From Tieghemiomyces parasiticus (lineage: Eukaryota; Kickxellomycota; Dimargaritomycetes; Dimargaritales; Dimargaritaceae): 64,000 nt of DNA. Where the stretch lies: assembly GCA_027575765.1 (NCBI GenBank), contig JANBPT010000075.1:1-64000 (forward strand), read 5' to 3'. Under the pieces are notes generated by a model, which saw only the letters and a list, made by a program, of their open reading frames with translations, had not been told where the DNA came from and made no database searches. Every line of letters starts with the position of its first letter. The stretch's first letter is position 1. The translations under genes and the position numbers were made by a program. Shown one piece after another: positions 10,418 to 22,668 of this stretch.

Positions 10418-11651
10418 ATGACGGCCTCCCAGCCCTACACCGAAGCCCAGGGGGTCCCACAGACGACACAAATCCTAACGCATACGGCGCCCTCGGGTCG
10501 GTCGACCCCGCCGGAATTTCCGGAGAGCTACATAATCACCACCCTGACGGCCACGACCACTGTCACCAACCTGCCGTCGTCCTCGCCCTACCAGTTCCCT
10601 ATCCACCGGCTACCCTCGGCCATGCGCGACGAGAGCAAGATCCCGCTCGTCCTGGTGGCCTGCGGGTCTTTCTCTCCGGTCACCTATCTCCACCTGCGCA
10701 TGTTTGGTAAGTAGCTAGCTTATTTGACGTCACGCGAGTTCCGCACCTGACCTATTCCACAGGACTGCTGCGGTTAGTCTGCCCTCCTCAACTCACCCTC
10801 CCGTCCGCCTCGTTCGCCCCGTCCGCACTGGCAGAGATGGCCCAGGACTACTACAGCGAGCACAATGAAGAGTACGAGCTGGTGGCGGGCTACTTCTCTC
10901 CGGTCAACGATTGCTACCAAAAGACGGGTCTAGCCGCCGCCCACCACCGTGTAACCATGTGCCAGTTGGCCACCGAGACCACGTCCAGCTGGGTCATGGT
11001 TGACCCCTGGGAGAGCATCCAGCCGGTCTACCAGCGTACGGCTGTGGTGCTGGACCACTTCCACCACCAGCTCAACGAGCAGCTGGGTGGCATGGCCATG
11101 GGCGACGGGTCGACCAAGCCATACAAGATTATGCTGCTGGCCGGTGGTGACCTCATTCACTCGTTCGGCGAGCTCAACGTATGGGCCGGTAAGGACCTGC
11201 ACCATATTCTGGGCCTGTACGGCTGCACCATCATTGAGCGCACCGGTACCGATGTGTATGATTTCCTACTATCCCACGATATCCTGTACGAGCACCGTAA
11301 GAACGTCCATGTCGTCAAACAGCTGATTTACAATGATATCAGCTCCACCAAAGTGAGGTAAGTGGCGATCAAGCAAGGAACCCGGCCAGGGCTGCTGTTC
11401 CCCCCTCTCAGATACCTACCGAGAATCAAATGGGGCCCCCTGACGGAAAACGCCCGCCAACGTCTCTGGGGGTCGCTTCGGCATGCACCAGTATCCCCGT
11501 GGCTGCATTGACTCATCCCTTCTCTGCGTCCTCATCGACTCCACTCCACCTATTGAATGGCAGGCTCTTTATTCGGCGTAAAATGTCAATCAAGTACCTA
11601 CTCCCAGACCCCGTCATCAAGTACATCACGGAGCAGGACTTGTACCGGTAA
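10418..11651 (+). CDS. NMA1: Nicotinamide/nicotinate mononucleotide adenylyltransferase, 3 exons
   Basis: Exons 10418-10706, 10835-11357 and 11564-11651 join in frame to 299 residues; both introns start GTAAGT. The enzyme condenses ATP with NMN or NaMN to NAD+ or its deamido form, the last shared step of NAD synthesis. The nucleotidyltransferase signature GSFSPVTYLHLRMFEMA spans the first junction (near residues 82-98) and includes the TxxHLR element. It is followed by GYFSPVNDCYQKTGLA, AAHHRVTMC, SSWVMVDPWES, LLAGGDLIHSF, IIERTG and the C-terminal ISSTKVRRLFIRRKMS, which includes the ISSTxVR block crossing the second junction. About 70 N-terminal residues before the fold are Ser/Thr/Pro-rich, as in other fungal orthologues. 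The frame stays open upstream of 10418, but the ATG in context CGCAATGAC is the first plausible start. Confidence 0.92.
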
Positions 11652-12030
11652 CCGTTTGGCGGACCTCCCCCCATCTCTTTCTCCTTTAGACTTCCTTCAC
11701 CTCGTTTAGACCGCTACATATTTTCGATTGATTTTCTTCCTACATCTGCTGTAGAGCCATATCCCCCTGTACATTTAATTGACATATTTTCATCCACCCC
11801 CGCTAATTCCGTGGCTGGCTCCATTAAAATGTACTCTCACAATTCAAACGCCGAGTCCGCCCAAGTTGTGCACAAAGGGCCCATGTTCCTGAAGCTCCGT
11901 ATCCGGAATTGTCTAAACAACCTTAAAGCTTTTATTTAAGAGGGTTGTCAGCGCTTAACGGCTTCTCTCCGCGGGTAGACACTGACATACCTATAGCAAC
12001 CATCGCATCTGGTGAGCCTGCTCCCTCCCA
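11652..12030. other. Convergent 3' flanks
   Basis: A/T-richer spacer between NMA1 (plus) and the uL5m gene (minus). No gene is seen. Confidence 0.4.
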
Positions 12031-12843
12031 TTACACCCGCTCGTTGCCCTGGTCGAACGGAATCTGGAAGCCGCTAACGACCAGACGGGCCGGCGGGTCG
12101 CGCTGGGCAGTGGTGGTGATGTTGACGTGGAAACCGACAATCTTGGGTATCATGTCATAGACGTTCTCAATATCGGGGAACAGGCCCATTACGTGGGGCC
12201 CAAACCCAAAGGAAATGTTACCATTGCGGTCACCGGCGTCGCGCGGGAGGCCCCGCCACTCCTTGATCTGCGGCAGCACAATCTCCACCAGCTTGTCGAG
12301 GAAGGCGTACATGTCATCGCCCTCCAGGGTGACCTTGACACTGATGGGGAGGCCCTTCCGCAACTTGAAGGATGACGCATCCACCCTAGAATAGCAGATC
12401 TCGGCCCGCTTGCCAGTCATGCACTGCAGGGCCATGATGCCGCTCAACAGGTTGAACTTGTTCTCCAGTGCCTCCTTCATCCGCACGTGTACCGTTACCG
12501 ATTGAAGGCCGTAAATATTGAAAGGCGACGAGGGCGGCACGGGCTGGCGTTTGGGCCGGGCATTGCGTGCCGGTCGCTTGGGGGCATTGGGGGAAGGCGG
12601 CGGACTGACAGCTGGGGTAGAGTCGACGGCAGACGCACTCGGGTTGGTCAGGTTCGGGTGCTCGTACGTGATAGTCATAATGTCGTCCCGTAACGTATGG
12701 TTGTAGTGCTCACGTAGCCGGCAGCGGTAGTCCGAGTGGGCGGTAACGCTGAAGGCGCGGTAACCAGCCGACACAGGGGTGGAGGCGACCGGGGCACGGA
12801 GGGCGCCCAGAGACCGCCGGGAAATACTGCGTAGGGCCTGCAT
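12031..12843 (-). CDS. MRPL7: Mitochondrial ribosomal protein uL5m
   Basis: A single-exon gene for 270 residues from the ATG at 12843. The N-terminus (MQALRSISRRSLGALRAPVAS) is rich in Arg/Ser/Ala with no acids, as in a mitochondrial presequence. A Pro/Arg-rich linker (about 70-105) leads into the uL5 fold: MKEALENKFNLLSGIMALQ, TGKRAEICYSR, SSFKLRKGLPISVKVTLEG, LDKLVEIVLPQIKEWRGLP, SFGFGPHVMGLFPDIE and FHVNITTTAQ. In the large mitoribosomal subunit uL5 lies at the central protuberance. The length fits the yeast orthologue. It is divergent to SEC22 across about 0.7 kb. Confidence 0.9.
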   Translation of the reverse strand: MQALRSISRRSLGALRAPVASTPVSAGYRAFSVTAHSDYRCRLREHYNHTLRDDIMTITYEHPNLTNPSASAVDSTPAVSPPPSPNAPKRPARNARPKRQPVPPSSPFNIYGLQSVTVHVRMKEALENKFNLLSGIMALQCMTGKRAEICYSRVDASSFKLRKGLPISVKVTLEGDDMYAFLDKLVEIVLPQIKEWRGLPRDAGDRNGNISFGFGPHVMGLFPDIENVYDMIPKIVGFHVNITTTAQRDPPARLVVSGFQIPFDQGNERV

Positions 12844-13553
12844 GGGCAACGAAGGGAGGTAACGGGGAGGGTGAGAGAGAGGGGGAAGATCTGGAAGGTA
12901 ATCGAGGTTCCAATGGTAAAAACACCGCCGCGATCAGGAGACAATGCCGTTAAAGTTAGCCAAGAGGAATGATCTAAGGCAGAAAGGAGAAGGGGTGGGC
13001 CTAGGCAAAGTGCGCTACCGTGGATCAGCAATTCTCAGCGTATAGGACCTAGCTGGAGGCACGCTGGCTGCTTATGATCAAGTTGCCAGGCTGGCCTGTG
13101 CCCACCACCGTCCGACTTGCCCCCTTCACCCGCCTGTAAGGCTTAACCCGCATCGAGGGATAGTGAAGTTGTGGGCCCCGCTAGATATACGTGGTCAGGA
13201 GAGGTTGTGGGAGGTGGGGCGGGGCATGGGTCTAACTGCCACGTCGCAGCTTCCGCTTTATCGGGGTCTTTGCTAGTGGACTGCCCAACCACTTTCCCCC
13301 ATCTTTTGTACCCTGAACTTTCGTCATCTCCCCCACACCCCCCTATGTCCTCGCATTAACATTTGCTCAACGCTGTTCTCCATACCGCATTTCCTTGCTA
13401 CGCTTTACTTCCCGCCTTACGCTCCTCTACCGTCGCCGCCCCCTCCCTACGTCTGCCGGCCGACTCGTCGTCGTTCAAAGTCCGCACCATCCTTACTCGG
13501 TCGCCTTGACCTTCGACATTCCAGTCACCCGCATATCCCCATCTTTAGACGCC
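12844..13553. other. Bidirectional promoter region (uL5m / SEC22)
   Basis: About 0.7 kb between two divergently transcribed housekeeping genes. The SEC22 side is pyrimidine-rich. No canonical TATA box was recognised and there is no open frame with family motifs. Confidence 0.45.
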
Positions 13554-14579
13554 ATGGTCAAGTCCACCACTATAACCCGCGTTTCCGACGGTCTGCCGCT
13601 GGCTGCCACCATGGACGATGAAGCCGTAAGTATAGGCCCGCTTCCCTCGGTGTAGCGCACGTTCGGGTCACTTACGAACCGAATATAACCCTGTCGCTGG
13701 TGGCACCTGGTTTCATTCCAACCCCGAGACCTACCTACTCCCACTTACCCCCCTCCATCTTTGTTGAACCATCCTCTGCCCCAGAACGAGAGCGAGCTCA
13801 TGGACTGCAAAAATCAAGGCAAGGCCATCATCAAGAAGCTGGGTCCGCACGCCGAGACCCGGTGCTCGATCGAGTCGGGAAAATACGTGCTACAGTAAGT
13901 AGTAGCCAGAGCGGCCGGTCGCTGACCTGGAGCCCCCACATCCCGCCGGGTCGGCACGAGCTCGTACAAATACCGGCTCCATGATCCCTTTATCTACCTT
14001 GCTCTTCTGTTTCTACTCCAGTTATGCCTCTTTTCTAACCTCCCCCATCAACGCCCCAATCCCCCTACTGATATCCGCCGCCCCCCCGCCTTCCAACCCC
14101 TCTGCAGCTACCTCATCGACACGGGTATCGTCTACATGTGTATTTGCGACCGGGCCTATCCGCGCAAGCTGGCCTTCTCGTATCTGGACGAAATTGCCAA
14201 GGAGTTCAACATGAGCTACGGTGAGGAGGTGCACCGCCCGGGCCTGCGCCCCTACGCCTTCATCAAGTTTGACACTTTCATGCAGAAGACCAAGACCTTG
14301 TACCAGGACTCCCGCACCCAGCATAACCTGGGTAAGCTCAACGAGGACCTGCGGGACATTTCCGAGATCATGACTAAGAACATGGAGGACTTGCTGTGGC
14401 GTGGCGATACCCTCGAACGGATGGACACCATGTCGGAGAACCTGCGCACCCAGTCTCTCAAGTACCGCAAGGACGCCAAGCACCTCAACCTGCAGGCCCT
14501 CTACCGCAAGTATGGCATACCCGCTGTCGTGTTCCTGGCCTTCCTGCTGCTGCTCTACATCCGTTTCGCCTGGTTCTAA
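13554..14579 (+). CDS. SEC22: R-SNARE Sec22, 3 exons
   Basis: Exons 13554-13625, 13785-13894 and 14108-14579 join in frame to 217 residues, close to the yeast and animal length. Donors are GTAAGT; acceptors are CCCCAG and TCTGCAG. The longin domain comes first (ITRVSDGLPLAATMD in exon 1; HYLIDTGIVYMCICDRAYP with LAFSYLDEIAKEF in exon 3). The R-SNARE motif follows, with LYQDSRTQHNLGKLNEDL, then IMTKNMEDLLWRGDTLERM holding the zero-layer Arg, and a C-terminal anchor (VVFLAFLLLLYIRFAWF). Sec22 drives fusion of vesicles moving between the ER and Golgi with syntaxin-5/Sed5, Bos1 and Bet1 or with ER Q-SNAREs. Confidence 0.95.
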
Positions 14580-15358
14580 GTCCCACGCCCTCCGTGTATC
14601 TAGTTATTCCCCCCCCTCCGCCTTGCACCCTTCGCCCATACTTCTCTCTCTCTCCAACGGTGGCTACGGTTACCTTTCTCGTACTCGCCTCCCATATGTT
14701 TTCAACTTTCCCCAAAACACGCTGCACCCTGGGCCACCCTTCATCTATGTGTGGACCCAATCTCCTAAGTAAACGCGAGTCGACCCATCCAGCTGTACGT
14801 AAGGGTTAAGGGTGACCAAAAATTGAGTAGACTACTTCAGCCATGCCGTTAAAGCTTGATAAAAAAATACACTATAACCAGTGGAGCATGCAGTTTTAAT
14901 GATTGTAGTGCCAAAAAAAAATTCCGGCGTCCATTGTTCAGTAGAGAGAGAGAGAGAGAGAAAAGCGAGAGTAGCGAAGGAAGTTAAACATTAGGATTCA
15001 ATATCACGGTTGCGATAAGCTCCGAACCCCCCGCAGGAGAGGGAAAGGTGGCTGAAGTACAGCCAAGGAACGGCGAGGATGATGATGGCAGAAATTCGGC
15101 GTGGCCAGGGTAGCGTTGCATCAAAAATAATAATAAAAAAGGCAGAGCAGGTGGTCAAGAGGGTAGCATCCAATAGTCGTGAGGGCGGTGCTGAAAAAAA
15201 TAATAAAAAGGGCAAGCCGCCTCTCTACAGGACACCCTCGCGGCTCGTAATTGGCAAAGTAAGAACAAAAAGAGTAAAACCATTATACAAGAGTTGAGTG
15301 CAATCGGAAGGCAATGGGCAGCAGGGATGTAGAAGCCGGCCTGTCTCTCTCTCAACTT
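14580..15358. other. Convergent 3' flanks with AG microsatellite
   Basis: Spacer between SEC22 (plus) and RSP5 (minus). It contains A-runs and an (AG)n tract at 14943-14961. No gene is seen. Confidence 0.45.
14943..14961. repeat. (AG)n microsatellite
   Basis: About nine perfect AG dinucleotides in the SEC22/RSP5 spacer. Confidence 0.9.
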
Positions 15359-17773
15359 CTACTCCTGGCCGAACCCGACCGTCTCCTCCACAGCCAAAGT
15401 CAGTTTGGCAGCTAGAGTGTCGTAATCAGGGTAGGGCGGCAGGTCCACGCGGTTAAAACAGGTGTGGCTCTTGGGTAGCTGGGTGGTCTCCCCGGACTTC
15501 TCAATGGTAAACCTCCGCGGCCCGTCGCTGCCTTGGAGATCACGGAACCCGTTGACCGGGATACGCGAGGTACCGGTGGTGAACTGCAGAAGCCGCGATT
15601 TGGTCTCCATATCCCACGACCGCACGCATTGCCAGAACCACTGGACGACCTGGTCCGACTCGGTGTACCCGCGGTAGTCCGTGTGTTTTTTCCAATCGTC
15701 CACATCAATCTCTGACATGCCCCCGATGAGTAGCTCAAGCTCGCGCTCGTCAAACACGACAATGAGATCCTTGGGGATGAGTGAGTAGAAGCCCTCGGTG
15801 AAAGCGTTTAGCTGCTCCTCGATCCGGCCGCGAATCTTCCAGTCGGTGACCAACTCGACGTACTCGCGCTTGTTATCTTCGGTCACGGCAATGTCGCGGC
15901 CGCCGCTCTTGAGGTCGATGGTGACAACCTCGCCGAAGCGGTCATCCTCCACCGAGAAGGTAAGGTCCAGCACGTCCGTAATGTCGTTGGACAGCACCCA
16001 GGTGAGACTCCGGTAGAACTCGGCGTCCACGCTCTCCATATCAGCCAGCGTGATCTTCTTGTGTAGGATCAGTTTGTAGAAGCTGGTCACGAAGAAGGCG
16101 TCCAGGAACCGGCGGTGGAAGATGGCCAGACCCAGGGTGCGGCCGATAAAACGGAAGAAGTTGAGATGCTCTGGGTTAATACCTGAGTGTGGGTTAATCT
16201 GCAGGGTGTACGTGTCATGCGCCGAGTACTCAAACAGACAGTACACGGGGTTGAACATCTCGTGAGATAGCAAAAAGAAGAACTCGCGCGACAGGCCTCC
16301 GTAGTCGAGCCCGTCCTCGCCGTCGAACTTAATCATGAGCCGCTTCTTGAGGTCTGACACAGGCTGGCGCATAATTTCCGTGTAAGCATCTTCGAAGATG
16401 TGGTCTCGTCGCACCTTGGCGTGACACTGGCCCGGCATGGGGCGCATGGCCGGTTGGGAGCGGAAGTAGATGAGCTTCCGCCGGAAGTCGCGCTTGTACT
16501 GTGGCACGTTCTGGTCCAGAGTGCTGGGCAGGCGGGGGTCGTCCCAGGAGGTGGTCTTGGTATTGTGGTCGACAAAGTAGAGCTTTCCAGTGCTGGTGAT
16601 GCGCATCTCCCAGCCCGAGGGCAGGGGTCCCAGTTGACTGGACGAGTGGGTAGTGCCAGGCACACGGTTGCCGACGATGGCAGGGGCGGTCGAAGCGGCA
16701 CCGACACCCGGTGGGGCGCCTAGGACTGCCGGATTAGTCCGCGGGTCGACCCAAGTGGTGGTGCGGGTATTATGATTGACGAAGTAGGGCCGTCCCTCTT
16801 GAGTGTAGCGCTGTTCCCACCCGGACGGCAAGGTGTTGCGGGCGGATCCGTCCTCAGAGGGGGTGGCCCGATCCTCCGGGAGGGTGCGACTGCTATGTTG
16901 CTGCCGCTCCTGCTCCATCATGCCCGGCGGAATCTGGTTGGTGCCAGGCGGAAAATGGGCTACCAGGTGCTCGGGTAGACGCCAGGTGGTGGTGCGGGTG
17001 TTGTGGTCGACGTAGTAGGCGCGGCCCAGCTCGTCAGTCCGCCGCTCCCAACCCGAGGGCAATGGGGCAGCAGCGGCGGCCGCTGCGTCGCGGTCGTTGA
17101 GTAGGCGCGGAGAGCCCTCGGGGGCGGCGGTAGACCGGGAGGCGGCGGTGTCGACCGATACGCGGCTGGTGCTCCGCGAGCGGGACGGGGTTGCGGACGG
17201 GCCATTCGGGGCGGCCACCGAGCCGGGTGTGAGGAGACTAGGTACGGGCCGTGGAGCACCCTCCGTAGGGGACAGGCCCGAGATGGTGGTGTTGATGTGG
17301 TGGCTCGAGTCGGACACGATGGTGGACAAAGTGAGGTCGAGGCGGCTGCGGGTTACGGTGCCGTCGCTGCGGTTGAGCAGGGGACGGGAGATCTTCTTCT
17401 CGGCCAGTTCGTTCCAGTCGACGAACTCAGACAGCTGAAACTTGGTGGTACCTAGGGAGCCCATGTTGTTCTTCTTGAACTTTTTGTTGTCAAAGACCTC
17501 GATCTCGAGCGTAGTGTAGGTGTGGACGATGAACACGAAAGTCTCGTTCCAGTACGGCGTGAGGGTCTTGCGCTGCGCCTTGGTACGCTGGCGAACCTCG
17601 TCGTCGACCCGGATGACGGCGATCGGGTCCGGCAGCCGGAACACGTCCTTACGCGGTAGGTCGTGGGCACCGGTCACGACGACTTTTATGGACCGAATCT
17701 GGCTGGGATTGGCTACCGGCCCCGTCGCCGGGTGGCCAGTGGAATTATTGCCGGGGGCTGACGGACCGGGCAT
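15359..17773 (-). CDS. RSP5: NEDD4/Rsp5-family HECT E3 ubiquitin ligase (C2-WW3-HECT)
   Basis: A single-exon gene for 804 residues from the ATG at 17773. A C2 domain (about 26-140; [20 protein letters not shown], then PYWNETFVF) binds phospholipid. Three WW domains follow near 236, 314 and 383, each beginning LPSGWE and keeping the second Trp (TTTW, TTTW, TTSW); they recruit PPxY adaptors. The HECT domain fills about 430-804 and includes [28 protein letters not shown] and the catalytic Cys at about 772 in [17 protein letters not shown]. The protein ubiquitinates membrane cargo for endocytic and vacuolar sorting and acts in many other pathways. Domain order and length match yeast Rsp5. The frame is open upstream to 17932, adding a Pro/Ser-rich stretch that I take as leader because MPGPSAPG begins the conserved part. 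Confidence 0.95.
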   Translation of the reverse strand: MPGPSAPGNNSTGHPATGPVANPSQIRSIKVVVTGAHDLPRKDVFRLPDPIAVIRVDDEVRQRTKAQRKTLTPYWNETFVFIVHTYTTLEIEVFDNKKFKKNNMGSLGTTKFQLSEFVDWNELAEKKISRPLLNRSDGTVTRSRLDLTLSTIVSDSSHHINTTISGLSPTEGAPRPVPSLLTPGSVAAPNGPSATPSRSRSTSRVSVDTAASRSTAAPEGSPRLLNDRDAAAAAAAPLPSGWERRTDELGRAYYVDHNTRTTTWRLPEHLVAHFPPGTNQIPPGMMEQERQQHSSRTLPEDRATPSEDGSARNTLPSGWEQRYTQEGRPYFVNHNTRTTTWVDPRTNPAVLGAPPGVGAASTAPAIVGNRVPGTTHSSSQLGPLPSGWEMRITSTGKLYFVDHNTKTTSWDDPRLPSTLDQNVPQYKRDFRRKLIYFRSQPAMRPMPGQCHAKVRRDHIFEDAYTEIMRQPVSDLKKRLMIKFDGEDGLDYGGLSREFFFLLSHEMFNPVYCLFEYSAHDTYTLQINPHSGINPEHLNFFRFIGRTLGLAIFHRRFLDAFFVTSFYKLILHKKITLADMESVDAEFYRSLTWVLSNDITDVLDLTFSVEDDRFGEVVTIDLKSGGRDIAVTEDNKREYVELVTDWKIRGRIEEQLNAFTEGFYSLIPKDLIVVFDERELELLIGGMSEIDVDDWKKHTDYRGYTESDQVVQWFWQCVRSWDMETKSRLLQFTTGTSRIPVNGFRDLQGSDGPRRFTIEKSGETTQLPKSHTCFNRVDLPPYPDYDTLAAKLTLAVEETVGFGQE

Positions 17774-19774
17774 AGGGAAGAGATGGGAACTGGGTGGGCG
17801 GGTTACGGAGATGGCGGGACAGGTAAGCAGGAGCGAAAGGGGCGCACGCCACGGGACAGATGGGGAGGGAGGATGGGAAGCGGAAGGCGGACCTTGGCAA
17901 GTGCAGAACGGAGGGGGAGGTGGGAGGGGCAAGTGCGGCGGGGTCGGCGGGTTAGGAAAAGGGAGACGTCAAGAATACGCAGGGTTTAGATAGGCTGAGT
18001 GGCTGGTTCAGCAAGTAGGTCGCGGGGTCAGTGGGAGAGTGAGGAGTTAAAGGGCATGGTAGTAGAGAGGAGAGTGGAGAAGGGGAGATAGTGTTGGAAG
18101 CGGGCAAAGGGCGAGGCTGCAGGTAACTAAGGGGCTGTTGGGAGTAGCAAAGGTCCGCTGTTGGCATAAGCGAGGGTCGGAAGAAGGAAGAGATGCCGCA
18201 GGGAGGGATTACGAGAACCTTTGAGTCGCCAGGAATTTAGAAGCCGGGGTAAACCAGAGTGTCCCGAGGATACACGACGTCGTCCAGGCTGCAAGCGGCA
18301 AAACGGAAGGAAAATGGAAGGAGGCGCCAGAACTAAACGGACCCAGCCGTGCCGTTACGTGTGAAGAGCGAGGTCAAGTAGTGAGTGGGAAAGGCCGACG
18401 AGCCACCCTTAGCAGACTGGGGAGGAAGGCGGCGGACTGTGGGCGGACCCGAACCTACTCAGCTGCCCAGCAGAGACAATACGGTAAGTACGCTGCCAAG
18501 GCCTGCGGGCGAACAAGTGAAGAGACGAAGGTTGACGTACTGTCGGATGGACCCATGGCAGCCGGGAAATGGTGGCCGGGCGGAGCAGAAAGAAAGGCTT
18601 ACTTACTAGGCCGGAGCGGATATGGGTGAAGGCCAGAGAGCGGTGCTACAGTACCCACCTAGTTTGCAATTAAATACGCGGCGGCGGGACTTGGAGCCGA
18701 GAGAGAAGGGGCTAGTTAGCGGATGCGGAGGCGTGGCGATGCAACCGAGAGTGTAATGTACTAGGCAAATGGGTAGGGGGTAGGTAAGAATGCACCAAGT
18801 GGGAAATGTGACTACAGGTTGGACTAACGAAGGCGAGGGCGCGGGCGGGCGCAGTGCTGGGGAGGGTGGGCAATGTGTGCCTTGTGTGAGGGCCAAGGGT
18901 GAAGGGAAGTGAGCTGTTTTGTTTACTGACTCTGCGCGGCCTTACCACTACGCCGAATTTGCTTGGCGACGTCGGTGCGCCGTTACGTCCTGCCTGTTTA
19001 TCCTCCCCCGCCCCTCTGGCGACCATGGGGTTGTATGTCGACATTAGCGTCTCGGCCCCCCCCACCGCGCATACACGCATACACGCAGTGCGTAATTCGA
19101 GAGCTCGTTTCGAAAACGCCGTGCAGGACGACGACCGCTAGTCGGATCTAATTGCAGGCCCGGTGGGAGGCATCCAGGCGGGCTGTGTCACCGTACCATC
19201 CCAGGACCCAGCTTCAACATAGGTGGGGAGACCGCCGGCCGCCCCACCAGGTACTAAGGTTTCGGCTCACCTGGCCCGCCCTTATGTCCTAGATCGCTGA
19301 CTCTGCCTACCCGCTGTCGACCGTGCCTTGCCCCTGATCACTGCGGTCGACGTCGGTTGTAGGAGTAACAACAGTGCCTTCTTGCTGCCGAGCTGTATGC
19401 CCGAAGGGGCGGATCGCCTATGCCTGTATGCCCTCCGCTCCCTGCCCACCCGCGCCACGCCACACGCGACCACAGACCGTCTCGCATCTTGCTTTTCCCG
19501 CCCTTTAAGCTGACGCTGCTCCCCGTCTCAGCCCTCTTTATCTCCTCCTCCCCTCCGACCAACTAAAACCGGCTCCCATTTCCGTCCCACTCTTTGTCCC
19601 TCACTTTCTTCCTTTTTTACTTACAAACTTGCGTTCCCGACCACACACCACCCATTCCTCGTTTCCTAAAGGACCAACTACCGTTACCACCACCTCGACC
19701 TTCAAATACCCCCCTCTTCCTGCCTCGCATTGTCCCCACCCCATTCGACCACGGCCCGACGCCCAGAGTTGACT
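17774..19774. other. Bidirectional upstream region (RSP5 / orphan gene)
   Basis: About 2 kb between the divergent RSP5 and the 848-residue orphan gene. The RSP5 side is purine-rich on the plus strand, so its leader is pyrimidine-rich. No conserved coding signal or repeat was recognised. Confidence 0.4.
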
Positions 19775-22668
19775 ATGGCTCCGGCCTCCCTCACATCCCC
19801 GCGGCCACAAGACCCGGCACTCCCACCGCCGCCCCACGATGGGGGCAAATCTGAGTCGTGGACCACCACCGACTTCAACTCGTCTACCACCACTCCAGAT
19901 AGCCGGCCCCATTCGGGCCGCGGGACGCGCCAGTCCTCACCCATCCTCACCACCTCGGCCCTGAGTTCGACCGCAGGCGCCGCTGCCGCTGCCGCACGCG
20001 GCCGATTCCTACTCGGCGACGACCATACGGACCACGACAGCCATGGCTCACTAGCCGCATCCTCCACCGATACTGACGCAGCCGGGAGTAGTTCGTCGGA
20101 TTCCTCGTCCGCAGAGCTGAGCACCCCGCGCCATCCCCGCGGTCGGCGTCAGGGAAAGCGTCCCGAGCCCGAACTCACTCACGGCTCGACCTCCCGGCTA
20201 CGTCGGCCCCCTAACCGCCGGCGCAAGTCCGCCAACCGGAAACCCGGCAGCCGTGGCCCCACCACTGGCGAGCCAGTCAATGGTGAGGACCACGACGACA
20301 CTAGTTTGCGTCACCCCCCCGCTACTAACGGTAAGTAACCTTGACAGGAAGAGCCGCCGATCGGTCCCCGTGACGAGGCACGTGCCGTCACTAGATTTAT
20401 CAGCGACACTCCACTGGTATCCTGTGCCAACCCCGTGAGCACCGGTGTGCCGGGCTTTTTCGCTGGCTGTGAGAGTTGAAGGTGGAAGGGAAGAAGTGAT
20501 AAGCTGCGATGTGAAGGTGTATAGGGGGAGGTAATATTTTTTTTTCCGCAGCGACTTGCAGGTCCGATTTTAACCCTCCTCCCTCTCTCGCTCGCTCGCC
20601 AAGCTGACCGCGTGGACTAACCCCTACTTCATTTTCCTTCCCCCTCCTCGCCACCCACTCGTTCCACCCCTCATTAGCCCCGGCCCCCGGTTGTCCCCGT
20701 TCCGTTCAATTTCGCCCGGACGACCCAACCTCGCGCGACACCCCTGCCTCCTGGTCATCATCCGTGGCCTCCTCCCACCGTCCGCCTCTCCTCATGAAAG
20801 CCGTGGCGGCGCCCGCTGCGGTGATGAGTAACCTGGCCGTCTCCGCGTCCTCCCAGATCGTCCCCTCTGCTACGGTCACCACCCAGAACGCCCACGGTGT
20901 CAACGCCCGGTTCACCAATGACCATGTCCCATCACCCGTTCCGTCGGCCCCCGTGGAAGCTACCACCGCCGTCAGCGCTGACCCCTTACCCTTGGCCACC
21001 CCGCCATCGGGACGGCGGCGCAGCGCCCTTCACCGGCAGGCCTCGGACAGCGCGCGAGCCACCCCCAAATCTGTGCGCTTCAGCCCCCAACCTGTCCGCT
21101 CGGTAATCCCGGGACGAACTGCCACAGGGTCCCCCACCAGGCGATCCGGCACACCGGGTAGCAGCGGCGACCCGGCCAAGGAAACCGAACGGCCTCCGGC
21201 GTTCGTGGCCGAGCCGCTCCTCACCTACGCCCCACGTGCCCCGCTACAACGCCATCGCGGTCGCACTGATAAGCAGTCTGCTGAGCGCGTGCGCTACCTG
21301 GCTGAGAACCCACATTACATTTACCACCCCGACAACCAGCAACGCAGCGAACGTGCCATCCTTGAGGCCGAGCTGGAGGTTAGCACGGTCACTCAGTTTG
21401 TCAATCCCCTGGTGGCCGCACACTGTCGTCTGCGCATCAGGGCGACTGACGGGGTCAGCTACCGCGCCCTATCTATGGGCGTAGAGGGCGTTCGGCCCGG
21501 AGCTACCCGTAGTGGGGTGGTGAACAACCGGTATTCGACGGGTGCTTTAGCCGCCGGGGTGGTGGAGACCGCCCTTAGCGCCAATGATCCAGCCCACCGG
21601 GTGGAAGCCCTGGTGGATGCCGCGCCCACCCCGGCCCAAACTCCCCCGGCAGCTCGGCTCTACCGGATCCTGCCCCCTGCCTACCTCCTCCCGCTCGCCA
21701 ACCACGCCTGTTTGACCATGCGTTGCGCCAACCTGGGCGACGTGCTCCATGACCCCACTTTGCTCATCGCCGCCGCAGACCAATCTTATATGCACCACCT
21801 CGAAGAGACGCTGGTGCCCCCGCCGCACCCGCGGACTCCAGGCCCGGAAGCCTTACGCCACTATTCGGAGGGCCATGTGTCCCACGCCCTCACCTCGCTA
21901 TCCACCCTCGACTCGGCTGGGGTTCGCAAATCCTACCCGTTCAAACCCACGGTCGTCCCGACCTATCTCGCTGGCCACGTCGCCGCCGCGGTGGGTGGTC
22001 ACTACCTTTTCGAATCCACCGAGCCCTCGGCGGTCACCGTGTCCTCCGCGGTCACCCGCCAGGCCGTACACAGCGCTCTAGGAGGCACCCATGAACTCGT
22101 CCCCACGCCTCTCGTCCTACCTTCGCACCAGCTGGCGGCCATCAATCCGTGGGGCAATGCCGATACGTTGTATACCACCTCCGCTGAGGTACTAGTTCTC
22201 CCTGAGGGCGCCGAGATCCGGGCCCACTGGCGAATGGAGGGCCAGCCCTACGGGTTTAGCCTGGAACCTGGCCGGGCCGACCGCGGCCACTGGTGGGATT
22301 TGCCCAGCCATCCGCGCCGGGGACACACCGTCGCCGATGGGTTCCGTCCCGCCGACCGCGAGGACGACCTGGACACCAAGCACCGGCGCCGTCTTGCCTT
22401 TCTCGACGCCCTGCCCAATCCGCGCAACAACCAAGGGTACCCCCAGCACTGCGTGGTGGCTTTCTATGCCCAGAACATCACCCCGCTGTACCCCAAGTAC
22501 GGCCTAGACCCGGCGCTGCGGCGGCACCACCCGCAGCTTAAGACCCGGCGGGTGCAGGCGGTGCGCGACCGGCTCCGCGCCCAAAGTAAAGACCGCGAGC
22601 TCGATACCTACGCCAGGAATATGGCCATTCCCGCCGGTCTGGGCTACCACGCCACCACAATGGTTTAG
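19775..22668 (+). CDS. Unrecognised 848-residue protein with disordered basic N-terminal half, 2 exons
   Basis: Exons 19775-20330 and 20678-22668 join in frame. The donor is GTAAGT; the acceptor is the pyrimidine-rich TTCCACCCCTCATTAG; the phase-1 G of exon 1 completes the first codon of exon 2. I do not recognise a family. Residues 1-185 are Ser/Thr/Pro/Asp-rich with an acidic serine stretch and then a basic, nuclear-localisation-like region (RGRRQGKRPE, RRPPNRRRKSANRKPGSRG). Residues about 185-345 are also low in complexity and contain TPKSVRFSPQPVRS, which fits the RVxF docking motif for protein phosphatase 1. From about 355 to the end the sequence looks folded, with few gaps in complexity (ENPHYIYHPDN, TQFVNPLVAAHCRL, WRMEGQPYGFSLEPG, QGYPQHCVVAFYAQNITPLY). 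No signal peptide or membrane segment is seen. Nuclear location is only suggested. Confidence 0.72.

Noticed and set aside
17774..17932. N-terminal extension of RSP5 by 53 codons
   Set aside because: Pro/Ser-rich and rich in leader-type pyrimidines. The family starts near MPGPSAPG, so I kept 17773.
20541..20551. Strong-looking acceptor (long T-run then CCGCAG) in the intron of the 848-residue orphan
   Set aside because: Using it brings an in-frame TGA at 20605. The downstream acceptor ending at 20677 keeps the frame and phase.
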